From JBOFDK01 sp051650305 (GTDB lineage Bacteria > Bacillota > Clostridia > Lachnospirales > Cellulosilyticaceae), in NCBI GenBank assembly GCA_051650305.1, contig JBOFIT010000084.1, forward strand, positions 1 through 58,232: 58,232 nt of DNA, written 5' to 3'. The notes below the pieces were generated by a model. It was not told the DNA's origin, made no database searches, and worked only from the letters and a program-made list of their open reading frames with translations. A program made the position numbers and the translations under genes. Below are positions 17,989 through 26,859 of the stretch, one piece after another (the stretch's first letter is position 1; each line of letters opens with the position of its first letter).

Positions 17989-18207
17989 TTATTGAATCTT
18001 TTTATTAATGAAGCTATTCTCCAGTACTGTACCAGGTGTTATTTCAGGATTGATAAAATCGACAGGATTTGTAGAGTAAATGCGCTCGACGATATACCCC
18101 CATTCTGTCTTACAAGCTAAAAGTTCATACCCCTTGTAAGCTACCTCTTCATAGATAGGCGCCGCCTCTTCCGGTTCATAAACAGGTATAATAGCATAGT
18201 GTATCAT
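17989..18207 (-). CDS. ylzJ: YlzJ-like protein
   Basis: This 72-aa protein begins MIHYAIIPVYEPE and matches the short YlzJ family of unknown role. Its position between a TepA-type protease gene and ftsK/spoIIIE is the same as in Bacillus, and this supports the name more than the sequence does. The start ATG overlaps the stop of tepA (ATGA), with GAGGTG five bases upstream, so the pair is translationally coupled. Confidence 0.8.
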   Translation of the reverse strand: MIHYAIIPVYEPEEAAPIYEEVAYKGYELLACKTEWGYIVERIYSTNPVDFINPEITPGTVLENSFINKKIQ

Positions 18208-19001
18208 CCTTTCACCTCTTGTTCTTTAATGAGCGCTTTTAATTTATGCATTGCATCCTTAAGGCCACCTAGTTCGTCAATGAGTTTCTCATCCACAGCT
18301 TCTTGGCCTACAAGGATGGTTCCCATATCTTTTGCAAGTTTTCCTGTATCTAACATAAGGGATCTAAAACGCTCTGCTGTTATCCCTGAATTGTGGGATA
18401 CAAACTCAACGATACGTTCTTGCATTTGGTCAAAGTACTCAAAAGTTTGCACAACGCCCAGTACTGTTCCATTCATTCGCACTGGATGCAGTGTCATGGT
18501 AGCACTCGGTGTAATAAAGGAATAGTCACTAGATACTGCTATAGGCACACCGATCGAATGTGCACCGCCTAACACAAGGGAAACCACTGGCTTTTCAAAG
18601 CTTGCTAATAGTTCAGCTATGGCAAGGCCTGCTTCTACATCACCACCTACTGTGTTTAACACAAGAAGCACGCCTTTTATTTTAGGGTCTTCTGTCAATC
18701 CTACTAGTTGAGGAATAATATGCTCGTACTTAGTAGTTTTATTTTGTGGGGGCATGCTTACATGCCCCTCAATTTGCCCAATAATCGTTAGACAGTGAAT
18801 GCCACTTGCTTCTTCATTTTCAGTGGGTAGCTGCCCAAACTCTTTCACACTTGCATTGGTCTTTGTACTATCCTCCGCCTCATCAGCAGCTGTATTTTTA
18901 GATGCTTTTGGGTCCCCTTCAGCGTGAGAATCATCTTGTTGGATGCTATTTTGAAAAGCTGGTAAAAGCTTTTCTTGTAAAGCTATGGTACGATTCATCA
19001 T
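18204..19001 (-). CDS. tepA: TepA-like ClpP-family serine protease
   Basis: This 265-aa protein has a variable N-terminal stretch (about 1-65) followed by a ClpP/crotonase-fold domain. 'GGDVEAGLAIAELL', 'GGAHSIGVPIAVSSD' (nucleophile Ser in the HSIG motif) and 'TLHPVRMNGT' with the His are visible. The B. subtilis homologue (TepA/YmfB) was linked to protein translocation or degradation of small spore proteins. RBS AGAGAGG precedes tandem ATGs at 19001/18998. It is the middle gene of the conserved aspartokinase–tepA–ylzJ–spoIIIE order. Confidence 0.87.
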   Translation of the reverse strand: MMNRTIALQEKLLPAFQNSIQQDDSHAEGDPKASKNTAADEAEDSTKTNASVKEFGQLPTENEEASGIHCLTIIGQIEGHVSMPPQNKTTKYEHIIPQLVGLTEDPKIKGVLLVLNTVGGDVEAGLAIAELLASFEKPVVSLVLGGAHSIGVPIAVSSDYSFITPSATMTLHPVRMNGTVLGVVQTFEYFDQMQERIVEFVSHNSGITAERFRSLMLDTGKLAKDMGTILVGQEAVDEKLIDELGGLKDAMHKLKALIKEQEVKG

Positions 19002-19063
19002 TTTATCGACCTCTCTTCTGTATTTTTACCATTAGTATGCAATAAAAATACGAAGTTCATACA

Positions 19064-20260
19064 TTAAAGGTCAAACTCTTCGTGTAAGGCATTGACTGCT
19101 TGTTTCAAATGTTCTTCTTTAATAAGGCATGCAATGGTTGTTAGTGAGTCAGCTGTCTGAAGAACCTTCACACCAGCACGTGTCAATGCTTTAATAATAC
19201 GTGCCATAACACCCGGTACACCTGTCATACGTTCACCAATAGCCGTTATTTTACAGCAATCTAAAGTAAACTCGTAGCCATATCCGAAGTCTTTAAGAAG
19301 TGTTTCTAACTTCTCCTTGTCTTCATTACTAATCGTAAAGATCTTGAATTCTGGCAGAATATTGATAAGGTCTATACTTATCGCTGCGTTTGCAATAGCT
19401 TCAAGAATTTCTTCTTCCTTATCAATAGGTTGGAGCACTTTAACTTGTATACGACCACTACGATGTGCTACCCCAGTAATGACTTTCAGTTCTTGTGCTT
19501 CTGTAGGCTTTTTAACTGCCTGACAAATACATGTACCTTCTGCATCACTAAAGGTATTTTTAATATAAAGTGGTATATTTGAACGCATCGCGTATTCAAC
19601 TGCTCGTGGATGAATAACCTTTGCACCGCTATCTGCCATCTGGAAAATTTCATTGTAGCTAATAGCTGGTATAATCGTTGCTTTCTCACACACTCTTGGG
19701 TCCGCCGTCATAATACCATCTACATCCGTAAAGATTTCGATACGTTCTGCACCTAGCATGCCACCTAACATAGATGCTGTCGTATCACTGCCCCCTCTTC
19801 CGAGTGTCGTTATTTCACCATCTACTGTGACCCCTTGAAAACCTGCTACAATAGGGATTATACCTTTTTCTACATACTTCATCACTTGATCGTTTTTTCC
19901 ATAAAGGAGATCTGCACTTTTATGGCGATTATCCGTCACAATACCACCCTGACCACCCGTTAGGGCCACAGCATGATAGCCTGCATTACTCAGCATTGTT
20001 GCTAGGGTAACCGCAGAGATAATTTCTCCACATGAAAGAAGCATATCATATTCTCTATCATTGATCGTCCCCGCTTGTTGGAGCACAAAGTTGAGCATCG
20101 TATCTGTCGCATAAGGGTCACCATTTCTTCCCATAGCTGACACAACGACCACTGGCATGACATCTTCCTGCTTCGCTTCAATAATTTTGTTTACAACTGC
20201 CTTTCTTGCTTCTGGTGTCGCTACAGAAGTTCCGCCAAATTTTTGTACAACTAGTTTCAT
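19064..20260 (-). CDS. dapG: Aspartate kinase (monofunctional)
   Basis: This 398-aa enzyme phosphorylates aspartate, the entry step to lysine/diaminopimelate, threonine and methionine. N-terminal 'VQKFGGTSVAT' and 'LGRGGSDTTASMLG' form the kinase core. Two ACT domains follow (about 265-330 and 340-398). I use the symbol dapG because of the position upstream of tepA, as in Bacillus, but lysC-type numbering would be equally fair. The start ATG at 20260 has AAAGGAAA upstream. The gap to the next gene holds the TSCPD terminator. Confidence 0.92.
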   Translation of the reverse strand: MKLVVQKFGGTSVATPEARKAVVNKIIEAKQEDVMPVVVVSAMGRNGDPYATDTMLNFVLQQAGTINDREYDMLLSCGEIISAVTLATMLSNAGYHAVALTGGQGGIVTDNRHKSADLLYGKNDQVMKYVEKGIIPIVAGFQGVTVDGEITTLGRGGSDTTASMLGGMLGAERIEIFTDVDGIMTADPRVCEKATIIPAISYNEIFQMADSGAKVIHPRAVEYAMRSNIPLYIKNTFSDAEGTCICQAVKKPTEAQELKVITGVAHRSGRIQVKVLQPIDKEEEILEAIANAAISIDLINILPEFKIFTISNEDKEKLETLLKDFGYGYEFTLDCCKITAIGERMTGVPGVMARIIKALTRAGVKVLQTADSLTTIACLIKEEHLKQAVNALHEEFDL

Positions 20261-20312
20261 GTTTTATTTCCTTTCAAGTATAGGAGTCATTATCATATAT
20301 ATTAAAAAGAGA

Positions 20313-20339
20313 AAAAAAGTAGAATAATTCTACTTTTTT
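20313..20339 (-). terminator. Intrinsic terminator
   Basis: AAAAAAGTAGAA / TTCTACTTTTTT stem with 3-nt loop, directly after the TSCPD gene stop. Confidence 0.8.
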
Positions 20340-20586
20340 AGTTTTGTTTCATATAATTTTCAAGAGCTTGTGCTAACTGGTCTGGACAAGATGTTCCTCT
20401 TCCTCTACAATCGATTCCGCGAAGTCTTGTAATTACTTCATTAACATCCATTCCTTTTGCAAGTATTGCAACACCTGTTGTATTACCGTCACATCCATTT
20501 ACAAATGTAACTTCTTTAATTTTATTATCTTCAATTTCAAATAAAATTTCTTTGGCACAAACACCACTTGTTTTGAATTTTTCCAT
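20338..20586 (-). CDS. TSCPD domain-containing protein
   Basis: This 82-aa protein consists of one TSCPD domain, ending 'GRGTSCPDQLAQALENY'. The same domain is found at the end of some vitamin B12-dependent ribonucleotide reductases, but free-standing copies have no proven role. Other conserved points are 'GVCAKEI' and 'FVNGCDGNTTGV', each with a Cys. The ATG at 20586 is chosen because AAAGGAG lies just upstream. The gene has its own promoter and terminator. Confidence 0.85.
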   Translation of the reverse strand: MEKFKTSGVCAKEILFEIEDNKIKEVTFVNGCDGNTTGVAILAKGMDVNEVITRLRGIDCRGRGTSCPDQLAQALENYMKQN

Positions 20587-20623
20587 GTTTTTTCTCCTTT
20601 GTGGAACCATATTTTGCAATTCT

Positions 20624-20652
20624 ATTTTATCCTATATTCTAAAAAAAGACAA
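20624..20652 (-). promoter_or_regulatory. Promoter of the TSCPD gene
   Basis: Minus-strand TTGTCT (20647-20652), 17-nt spacer and TAAAAT (20624-20629). The -35 lies inside the stem of the upstream terminator. Confidence 0.5.
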
Positions 20653-20688
20653 CCCATGAACGTTCCCGTACGTTCGCGGTTGTCTTTT
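20641..20688 (-). terminator. Intrinsic terminator after the sensor kinase gene
   Basis: AAAAGACAACC / GGTTGTCTTTT outer stem plus GAACGT/ACGTTC inner stem, with a run of T on the minus strand. The approximately 150 nt between it and the kinase stop (20842) show no convincing gene. Confidence 0.8.
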
Positions 20689-20841
20689 ACCTAAACCCTG
20701 TTCTCCCACACCCGACTGTGGACTTTTATAGCATTCCCTTTGAATCTTTTACCCCTTCAGATTCCACTAAAGAATACCATTTTTCTTACACATCGGCAAT
20801 ACTTTTAACATAAATAGGATGAATTACGACATATTTGGAAG

Positions 20842-22149
20842 TTAAAAGATTAATTTAACGTGGAACCACTCTTCATCATAGTTCATATGCACCTCGCCAT
20901 CGTACGCCTCAGTAATGTTTCGCACATTACCTAATCCCATGCCGTGCATCTTTTTATCTTTCTTTGTCGTAAGCAAGTGCCCTTGTTTTTTTTGAACAAG
21001 GGTTTGATGGGTATTAGATACACTCACCAACTTGACTCCTTTGACTTCTAGTGTCTTTACTTGAATAATCGTCTTTGACGTTGCATCTTGCTTTTTCATA
21101 GCCCCACAGGCTTCCAGCGCATTGTCTAACAAGTTACCATATATACTACATAAATCAATGTCCTTTATAAATGTCATCAATTCGCCTTGCACCTGTATCT
21201 CCATATCAATCCCTTGACTTTTTGCCTGGTGATATTTTTCTCGGAGGATAACATCCAATATATAATGCCCAGTACGAACCTCATTTCTCAAATCATGCAA
21301 CTTCTTTGATACCTCTTCTACATAGTTGCTTGCTTGATCCAGATGATTGTTTTTAATCAATCCTCCAATACAGTAGAGATGGTTATGCATGTCATGATAA
21401 AGCTTACGAATCTCTTCTTGATTTTGTTCCATCGTTAAATAATGTTTATATTGTTCTTTCATTTTATTTTGGATATAAACCGAATGTCGTCTTGCACGGT
21501 CAGCAAAAATCATCCCATTAAAGATTTTCCATGTAAAAATATTACTCACTAAAAGTCCCATACAAACACTAATAATCAAGATACTTTCTCTTACATCAAT
21601 AAAAGGTCTAATCCCGTATACAATAATAAGGTCGATCACCAAAATAGTAATAATCGGTGCTAAGTGAAGTGGTATTTGCTTATATGAAAAAGGAATTTCC
21701 CTTCTATTCACAAAACGATAGTAAATATGTACTTGCATAATAGCTACTACCTTTGCTGCAATACCCATTAACGTTCGTATCACATTATACTGCACAGGAA
21801 ATGATGCTGTCGTTTCTAAAAAATCTACCCAAATATTGTATACGACACAATCAGATAAGATAATAACCCCGCTCCAACCTGTCAAGATAAGGATCATTTT
21901 TTCCCAACGTCCTTCATATAACAATAACATATTGATAAATATAACAAGAATCGATAGCATCCCCTTTAGTGGTGATGGCTCGATTACCAGTCCTAAGCTA
22001 TACAAAAACATAAAATCCAGCGTATATAATAACGCTATATATTTTTTACTACGTTCTCGCCTTTTCATATAAATATCTGTAAGCATCAGCCCCAACACAA
22101 GTTCCACACAACCGATGAATACATTGCCTAAATGCCATAATTGATCCAT
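20842..22149 (-). CDS. AgrC-like sensor histidine kinase (GHKL)
   Basis: This protein of about 435 aa has six or seven N-terminal membrane helices (to about residue 205). A linker is followed by 'YHDMHNHLYCIGGLI', the His-containing box of the AgrC/ComD class, and a GHKL ATPase domain with 'YGNLLDNALEAC' (N box) and 'GMGLGNVRNI' (G2). Such kinases usually sense a secreted peptide. GGAGG lies inside the upstream gene end; ATG 22149 is used, and a longer form from 22173 is possible. It is co-transcribed with the LytTR regulator. No agrB or agrD-like gene is in view. Confidence 0.87.
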   Translation of the reverse strand: MDQLWHLGNVFIGCVELVLGLMLTDIYMKRRERSKKYIALLYTLDFMFLYSLGLVIEPSPLKGMLSILVIFINMLLLYEGRWEKMILILTGWSGVIILSDCVVYNIWVDFLETTASFPVQYNVIRTLMGIAAKVVAIMQVHIYYRFVNRREIPFSYKQIPLHLAPIITILVIDLIIVYGIRPFIDVRESILIISVCMGLLVSNIFTWKIFNGMIFADRARRHSVYIQNKMKEQYKHYLTMEQNQEEIRKLYHDMHNHLYCIGGLIKNNHLDQASNYVEEVSKKLHDLRNEVRTGHYILDVILREKYHQAKSQGIDMEIQVQGELMTFIKDIDLCSIYGNLLDNALEACGAMKKQDATSKTIIQVKTLEVKGVKLVSVSNTHQTLVQKKQGHLLTTKKDKKMHGMGLGNVRNITEAYDGEVHMNYDEEWFHVKLIF

Positions 22150-22151
22150 CT

Positions 22152-22865
22152 CTACACAAGTCCTCCATAGCATTCTAGAAGCTGTTTTTTCACTTCTTTT
22201 TGTTTATACTTACTCATATAAATGGTTTCATCATTTTTCAAAAGGATTTCGCCTACTTTTAAAACTTGTACTTGCTGCAAGTTAACAATGAAACTTCTAT
22301 GACATCTTGCAAAGCCTTTATCTTTAAGCTTTTCTTCAAAGGTATTAATATTGTAGCTACACGCATGTTGCCCTTGTACCGAATGTATGATAGTCTTTCG
22401 AACATTACTTTCGATATAATAAATATCGCTAAGGTCCATCTTTAGATAACCATCTGCCACTGGTAACATACACTGCGTATTGGTATAATACGTGATATAT
22501 TTTAAGCTCTCTTTTAAAACCTGCTCAACCGCCTCATACTGAAGTGGTTTTATCAGATACTGAAATACCCGATAATGATACGCTTCTAAAGCATGTTCTT
22601 TAGAAGATGTCGTAAAGACAATAGGCGTGGTGTCATTGACTTCTCGTATTTTTTTTACCAAATCAATACCTGTCATTTGATCCATATAAATATCTAAAAA
22701 GATAAGATCAAACGGTATCTGGTTGAAGGCTTCATACATTGCTTCTCCCGACTCGTAGGTATTCATTACGCATTCTACGCCATTTTTATCTGCATATGCC
22801 TGAATATAGCTTTCTAAAAGCTTTCTTTCCTGCATACTATCATCACAAATTGCTATTTTTATCAT
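22152..22865 (-). CDS. LytTR-family response regulator (AgrA-like)
   Basis: This 237-aa protein has a receiver domain (1-120) with acidic pocket 'CDDS', phospho-acceptor Asp in 'IFLDIYMDQMTG', Thr/Ser and Lys in 'YLIKPL'. The C-terminal LytTR DNA-binding domain (about 135-235) has 'IYYIESNVRKTIIHS' and 'FARCHRSFIVNL', the latter typical of the family. GGTGG precedes ATG 22865. It is the first gene of a two-gene operon with the AgrC-like kinase. Confidence 0.92.
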   Translation of the reverse strand: MIKIAICDDSMQERKLLESYIQAYADKNGVECVMNTYESGEAMYEAFNQIPFDLIFLDIYMDQMTGIDLVKKIREVNDTTPIVFTTSSKEHALEAYHYRVFQYLIKPLQYEAVEQVLKESLKYITYYTNTQCMLPVADGYLKMDLSDIYYIESNVRKTIIHSVQGQHACSYNINTFEEKLKDKGFARCHRSFIVNLQQVQVLKVGEILLKNDETIYMSKYKQKEVKKQLLECYGGLV

Positions 22866-22916
22866 TTTGCACCACCATGTTGTTTCTTTTTATTCTTTAT
22901 TTTATTTTTCACCTTT

Positions 22917-22945
22917 ATTATACACAACATGTAGACATAATGCAA
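22917..22945 (-). promoter_or_regulatory. Promoter of the LytTR regulator/kinase operon
   Basis: Minus-strand TTGCAT (22940-22945), exactly 17 nt, TATAAT (22917-22922), about 50 nt before the start codon. Confidence 0.65.
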
Positions 22946-22951
22946 AACATA

Positions 22952-22990
22952 AAGCACCTAACCAATAATCAGCTTATTGGTTAGGTGCTT
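22952..22990 (-). terminator. Intrinsic terminator of the corrinoid operon
   Basis: A perfect 17-bp stem (AAGCACCTAACCAATAA and complement) with TCAGC loop. It overlaps the last codons of the small Cys-rich gene. The T tail is short. Confidence 0.75.
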
Positions 22991-23162
22991 CCCATGCAAC
23001 ACATTCTTTTTGTCTACTCATATAAGGTTTGCCTTGTTTGCCTTTCATACAATACCACTCATAAAAATCAACTTCGCGATTATCATAAGTATAAAAACGC
23101 TGGTGTTTTTTCAAACCATGTTTACAATTCTCACAAGTTACCTTCTCTTTTACCACTGACAC
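22974..23162 (-). CDS. Small cysteine-rich protein at end of corrinoid operon
   Basis: This 62-aa protein has a CENCKH motif and further cysteines in 'WYCMKGK' and 'KECVAWE', a four-Cys zinc-ribbon-like pattern common in tiny Firmicutes proteins of unknown role. The start is a GTG at 23162 with AGGGGG upstream. It follows cobU by 16 nt and ends in the operon terminator, so it is probably transcribed with the B12 genes. A role in that pathway is not established. Confidence 0.65.
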   Translation of the reverse strand: MSVVKEKVTCENCKHGLKKHQRFYTYDNREVDFYEWYCMKGKQGKPYMSRQKECVAWEAPNQ

Positions 23163-23178
23163 ACTTCCCCCTAAAAAA

Positions 23179-23754
23179 TCATTCTTTTTCTTTTAATGTT
23201 AATGGTATTCCTGCCGTTAGTAAGTATACTTGCTGTGCTTCCTTCGCTAGTATTTGATTGATTCGGCCAGCTATATCTCTGAAGATACTTCCTAGCTTAT
23301 ACGCCGGCACAAGCCCTAGTCCTACTTCATTTGCCACAATAATCAAGCTTTTATTTGCTCGCTTACACACCTCTACAAAGGTTAAGACTTGCTCTGTAAT
23401 AAGGTGCTCGATGACATCGACTTGTTCACATGAGATATGATCAAAGTCTTCTTCTGATTCCAGTAGCAAATTCGTAATCATCAACGTCATACAGTCTAGT
23501 AAAATAATGTCACTTTTTTTAAAAGCTTCTGCATCACCTAGTGTTTCAAAAGCTTTATATTGTTCTAGTGTATGCCATGAAGCCGGACGAGATGCCTGAT
23601 GTTTTTTGATGCGATCTTTCATTGCTGCATCAAATCCTATCGCTGTAGCAATATAAAGCACATCTGTTTTTTGTTCTGCCTGTAATGCTCTAGCCTTTGC
23701 TTCTGCAAAAGTACTTTTCCCACTACGTGCACCACCTAATACTAAGATAATCAT
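23179..23754 (-). CDS. cobU: Adenosylcobinamide kinase/guanylyltransferase
   Basis: This 191-aa enzyme phosphorylates adenosylcobinamide and then adds GMP, in the nucleotide-loop assembly or salvage branch of B12 synthesis. It opens 'IILVLGGARSGKSTFAE' with the P-loop GGARSGKS. It also has 'DCMTLMITNLL' and 'VIVANEVGLGLVPA', both family signatures. The ATG at 23754 overlaps the stop of the ABC ATPase gene (ATGA), with AAAGGAG upstream, indicating coupled translation. Its presence suggests the transporter brings in cobinamide as well as cobalamin. Confidence 0.93.
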   Translation of the reverse strand: MIILVLGGARSGKSTFAEAKARALQAEQKTDVLYIATAIGFDAAMKDRIKKHQASRPASWHTLEQYKAFETLGDAEAFKKSDIILLDCMTLMITNLLLESEEDFDHISCEQVDVIEHLITEQVLTFVEVCKRANKSLIIVANEVGLGLVPAYKLGSIFRDIAGRINQILAKEAQQVYLLTAGIPLTLKEKE

Positions 23755-24536
23755 AGACAAACTCCTTTCTCCAATGGACGTGGAACAATATACGTCGCTT
23801 CTTCATCTTGTAAAATACGAAGCTTGTGCTGATAGACTTCTTGTAATTCAGGGCTATGTAACACAACTTCTCGCGTATCCGCTAAAATGATTTTTCCATT
23901 TTTTAACAATATCATATTTTCACAAAATTGAAAAGCTAAATTTAAATCGTGCATGACCATCACAATGGTTAATCCATACTTTTGTTGGATTTTCTTTAGT
24001 ACGCTTAATAACTCAATGCTATTATGAATATCCAGCATGGATGTAGGCTCATCCAGAAGTAGTAATGGCGTCTGCTGTGCCAATGCTCTTCCGATAAAGA
24101 CTTTCTGAGCTTCCCCACCACTTAAATGACGTATGGACCGCTTTTTCAGTGCTTCTAGCCCTAAATCTTTTAAAATCTGATGAATCATTTCTTGATCCTC
24201 ACTGGTCAGATTACCAAATAAATCTAAGTAAGGATACCTTCCCATCCCTACCATCTCTTCCACCGTAAAATCTAAATCCCTACCATTTTCCTGAAAAACA
24301 AAACTACATTTTTTGGCATAGTCTTTAGTAGAAAAACTTAGGATATCTTTTCCTTCGGTAAATACAGTTTGTGTAGGTGCCGGAATAAGACCCATGATAT
24401 GCTTAAGCAAGGTGCTTTTCCCTGCCCCATTAGGTCCGATAATGCCATAAATGCTATTTTTTCTAATATCCAAATCGATGCAGTCTAGAATGACTTTATC
24501 TTGAATGTGATAAGTAAGCTGTCTAATCTCAATCAT
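23751..24536 (-). CDS. btuD: Cobalamin/iron-siderophore type ABC ATPase
   Basis: This 261-aa ATPase has Walker A 'GPNGAGKST', Q-loop, signature 'LSGGEAQKV', Walker B 'LLLLDEPTSMLD' and the H-loop 'VMHDLN'. Family is FecE/BtuD. The B12 riboswitch upstream and cobU downstream point to corrinoids as the cargo rather than siderophores. It overlaps the permease stop by four bases. Confidence 0.9.
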   Translation of the reverse strand: MIEIRQLTYHIQDKVILDCIDLDIRKNSIYGIIGPNGAGKSTLLKHIMGLIPAPTQTVFTEGKDILSFSTKDYAKKCSFVFQENGRDLDFTVEEMVGMGRYPYLDLFGNLTSEDQEMIHQILKDLGLEALKKRSIRHLSGGEAQKVFIGRALAQQTPLLLLDEPTSMLDIHNSIELLSVLKKIQQKYGLTIVMVMHDLNLAFQFCENMILLKNGKIILADTREVVLHSPELQEVYQHKLRILQDEEATYIVPRPLEKGVCL

Positions 24537-25561
24537 GTTATACTCCTCTTACGGTCTTGATAGATAAGATACATAAAATAAGGTGCGCCAAACAAAGAGG
24601 TGACAATGCCTAATGGAACTTCTGAACTTGGTATAAATGTTCTTGATAGATTGTCACACAACATTACAAACAGCATACCAAAAAAGAGGTTAATGAGCAA
24701 AGTATATTTGTAATTCGATCCAAACAGCAATCTAACCATATGTGGAATAATAAGGCCTACAAAACCTACTGTTCCTGTAAAGCTTACGGTCGCTGCAATA
24801 AGCAAGCTACTTAAAACCAAAAACAGCTTTCGAATACGATTCACATCTACACCTAAACTCTTGGCATGATCATCACCTAAACTGAGCAAATTCAACTCCT
24901 TACGATAGATATAAAACACAATTAGGATAGGAATAGAAAGAATACCCAGAATACCAATGCGCTCATAAGACCCTCCTGCTAAAGAACCCATGCCCCATGA
25001 AAACAGAGTGAGATTTCTATCCGGTGAATACGTCCTTATGAGCGATAAAAAGGACGAAAAGAAGTAATTAATCGCCATACCACCTAAAAGTAATCGAATG
25101 GTCGATACATGTCCCTTACTACCTGCCAGCACGACTACCAGTATATTTGCCACAATAGCTCCACCAAAAGCATATGCAGGTATAAATCCGCCTATCAGAA
25201 AACCTATCCCCGCTCCCAATGATGCCCCTGATGAAATCCCCAACATAAAAGGATCTGCCATTGCATTTCTAAATAAAGACTGATAAATAGCACCCGTTAC
25301 CGCTAAGTTAGCACCTGTAAGCATTGCCAGTAAAATCCTTGGCACACGCACTTGTAAAATAATTGTTTGTTGACCTGCAGAAATAGTCTCATTTATAGGA
25401 AAGTTAAAAAGTCGATTCATCAAAATCTGTATGGTTTCACCCACCGTAATATTAGCCACACCAATAGTGATGGATACAAGACCAAGGGTAATAACACTTA
25501 TAAGAAGAAGGAAATATAAAAATTTTATATTTCCTTCCCCTCTATTTTTTATCCAATTCAC
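24533..25561 (-). CDS. btuC: Cobalamin/iron-siderophore type ABC permease (FecCD family)
   Basis: This 342-aa protein has about ten helices with FecCD-type motifs: 'QVRVPRILLAMLTGANLAVTGAIYQSLFRNAMADPFMLGISSGA' and 'TGTVGFVGLIIPHMVRLL', the latter being the ATPase-coupling loop region. The start appears to be GTG at 25561, overlapping the TAG stop of the binding-protein gene by one base; no better ATG is seen. It forms the membrane channel of the corrinoid importer. Confidence 0.9.
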   Translation of the reverse strand: MNWIKNRGEGNIKFLYFLLLISVITLGLVSITIGVANITVGETIQILMNRLFNFPINETISAGQQTIILQVRVPRILLAMLTGANLAVTGAIYQSLFRNAMADPFMLGISSGASLGAGIGFLIGGFIPAYAFGGAIVANILVVVLAGSKGHVSTIRLLLGGMAINYFFSSFLSLIRTYSPDRNLTLFSWGMGSLAGGSYERIGILGILSIPILIVFYIYRKELNLLSLGDDHAKSLGVDVNRIRKLFLVLSSLLIAATVSFTGTVGFVGLIIPHMVRLLFGSNYKYTLLINLFFGMLFVMLCDNLSRTFIPSSEVPLGIVTSLFGAPYFMYLIYQDRKRSIT

Positions 25562-26520
25562 TACTTGATCTCAGGATGAATAATCATCGCTAAATCTTCG
25601 AATACATCTGCAATTCTTGGCGCTTGTCTTGAAATCATATCTTTATCAACTTCAAACACTTTCCCTTCTTTTACCGCACGTAAATCTTTATAAAATGGTG
25701 CATCTACAATGGCTTCTGCAATGCCATTACCAGTTGGAACGATGATGATATCTGGATCTTGTTCAGCAATAACTTCTTTTGTAATTGACCATCCCTTTAC
25801 ATCTTCAGCGATGTTCTTTCCACCTGCTAGACGGATAAGTTCACCGATAAATGTATCCCCACCTGCAGTTGAATCACTATCACCATACCACATCATATAG
25901 TATACTTTTGGTAATTCTTTACCTTCTGTAGCTTTCTTTACCTTTTCAGTTGTCGTTGCTATAGACGCCTTCATATTTTCCACTACTTCTTCAGCTTTAG
26001 CTTGCTCGCCAATGAGAAGCCCGATATTTTCAATGGCAGAGTAAGTACCTTCTACACCCTCTTGCTCATTTAAAAACGCCACTGGAATCCCTACTTCTCT
26101 TAGCTTTGCCATAACCTCTTCTGATGTATGAGTTGATGCCACTACTAAATCTGGATTCAGATCAATAACTGCCTCAACGTTAGGATCTGATGTACCACCG
26201 ATTTCTGCTACCTCACTCATACTTTCTGGGTATGAACAATACTTCGTTCTACCAACTATTTTTTCTTCTGCTCCTAAGAAATACAGAATTTCTGTTGTAC
26301 TTGGTGCGAGAGATACGATACGCTGAGGTTCCTCTGCTACTGTAACTTCAACACCTAATGAATCTGTAAAGGTAACTGGAAAAGCAGCTGCTTCCTCCTT
26401 CTTTGGTGTCTGTGTTTCTAAAACAGGTTCTTTAACTTCAGGTGTTGTCTGTGGTGTACTACATCCTCCTAATATAAGTGTTGATGCAAGTACGATCAGT
26501 GCTAATTGTTTGATTTTCAT
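25561..26520 (-). CDS. btuF: Corrinoid-binding lipoprotein (BtuF-like)
   Basis: This 319-aa class III periplasmic-type binding protein starts at ATG 26520. It has a lipoprotein signal 'MKIKQLALIVLASTLILGGCS' with the lipobox Cys. The family pattern 'PQRIVSLAPSTTEILYFLGAEEKIVGRTKYCSYP' is clear and is very like BtuF/FhuD proteins. It is the first gene behind the B12 riboswitch. A longer frame with a TTG start (26547) lacks a good reason. Confidence 0.9.
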   Translation of the reverse strand: MKIKQLALIVLASTLILGGCSTPQTTPEVKEPVLETQTPKKEEAAAFPVTFTDSLGVEVTVAEEPQRIVSLAPSTTEILYFLGAEEKIVGRTKYCSYPESMSEVAEIGGTSDPNVEAVIDLNPDLVVASTHTSEEVMAKLREVGIPVAFLNEQEGVEGTYSAIENIGLLIGEQAKAEEVVENMKASIATTTEKVKKATEGKELPKVYYMMWYGDSDSTAGGDTFIGELIRLAGGKNIAEDVKGWSITKEVIAEQDPDIIIVPTGNGIAEAIVDAPFYKDLRAVKEGKVFEVDKDMISRQAPRIADVFEDLAMIIHPEIK

Positions 26521-26559
26521 GAATTGCCCATTCCCTTCTTCTTTCAAATTTATGGCAAT

Positions 26560-26591
26560 AAAAAAGTTAGCAAGTATCTTCCCTTGCTAAC
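26560..26591 (-). terminator. Riboswitch-controlled terminator
   Basis: GTTAGCAAG / CTTGCTAAC stem followed by a minus-strand T-run, located between the B12 element and btuF. It is the likely expression platform: transcription would stop here when cobalamin is bound. Confidence 0.75.
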
Positions 26592-26687
26592 ATAAACATT
26601 TTGTCGTGATAATTAAGCATCTATTAGATGCTTTCTCAAATACACATGCCTATGTCTCTCCCACCGAAAGAATACGTCATTCATCAA

Positions 26688-26832
26688 AAGGCAGGTCTCC
26701 TGGCTGATAGTTCATCCGCCGGTGAACCTTACCATAATCTATTGATTACAGTGGTATCTCTCACCTTTGTCCCTATCCACAGTAGCGGGGGCTGCAGTTT
26801 TTAACTTTCCCTATTAAGCATATGCACCTTGT
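26688..26832 (-). promoter_or_regulatory. Cobalamin riboswitch
   Basis: The minus strand carries the B12 box AGCCAGGAGACCTGCC (26690-26705). Upstream on the same RNA are 'TTAATAGGGAA', 'CTGCAGCCCCCGCTACTGT' and 'GGTGCATATGC', which match the conserved core of the AdoCbl riboswitch. It precedes the corrinoid uptake operon and a terminator. The outer limits are approximate. Confidence 0.93.
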
Positions 26833-26859
26833 GACTGTACTTATTTTATTGTCGTGCTT

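Noticed and set aside
20750..20815. Possible minus-strand AgrD-like peptide (MLKVLPMCKKNGIL) near the AgrC-like gene
   Set aside because: No ribosome binding site, no AgrB gene and no leader/tail structure of AgrD.
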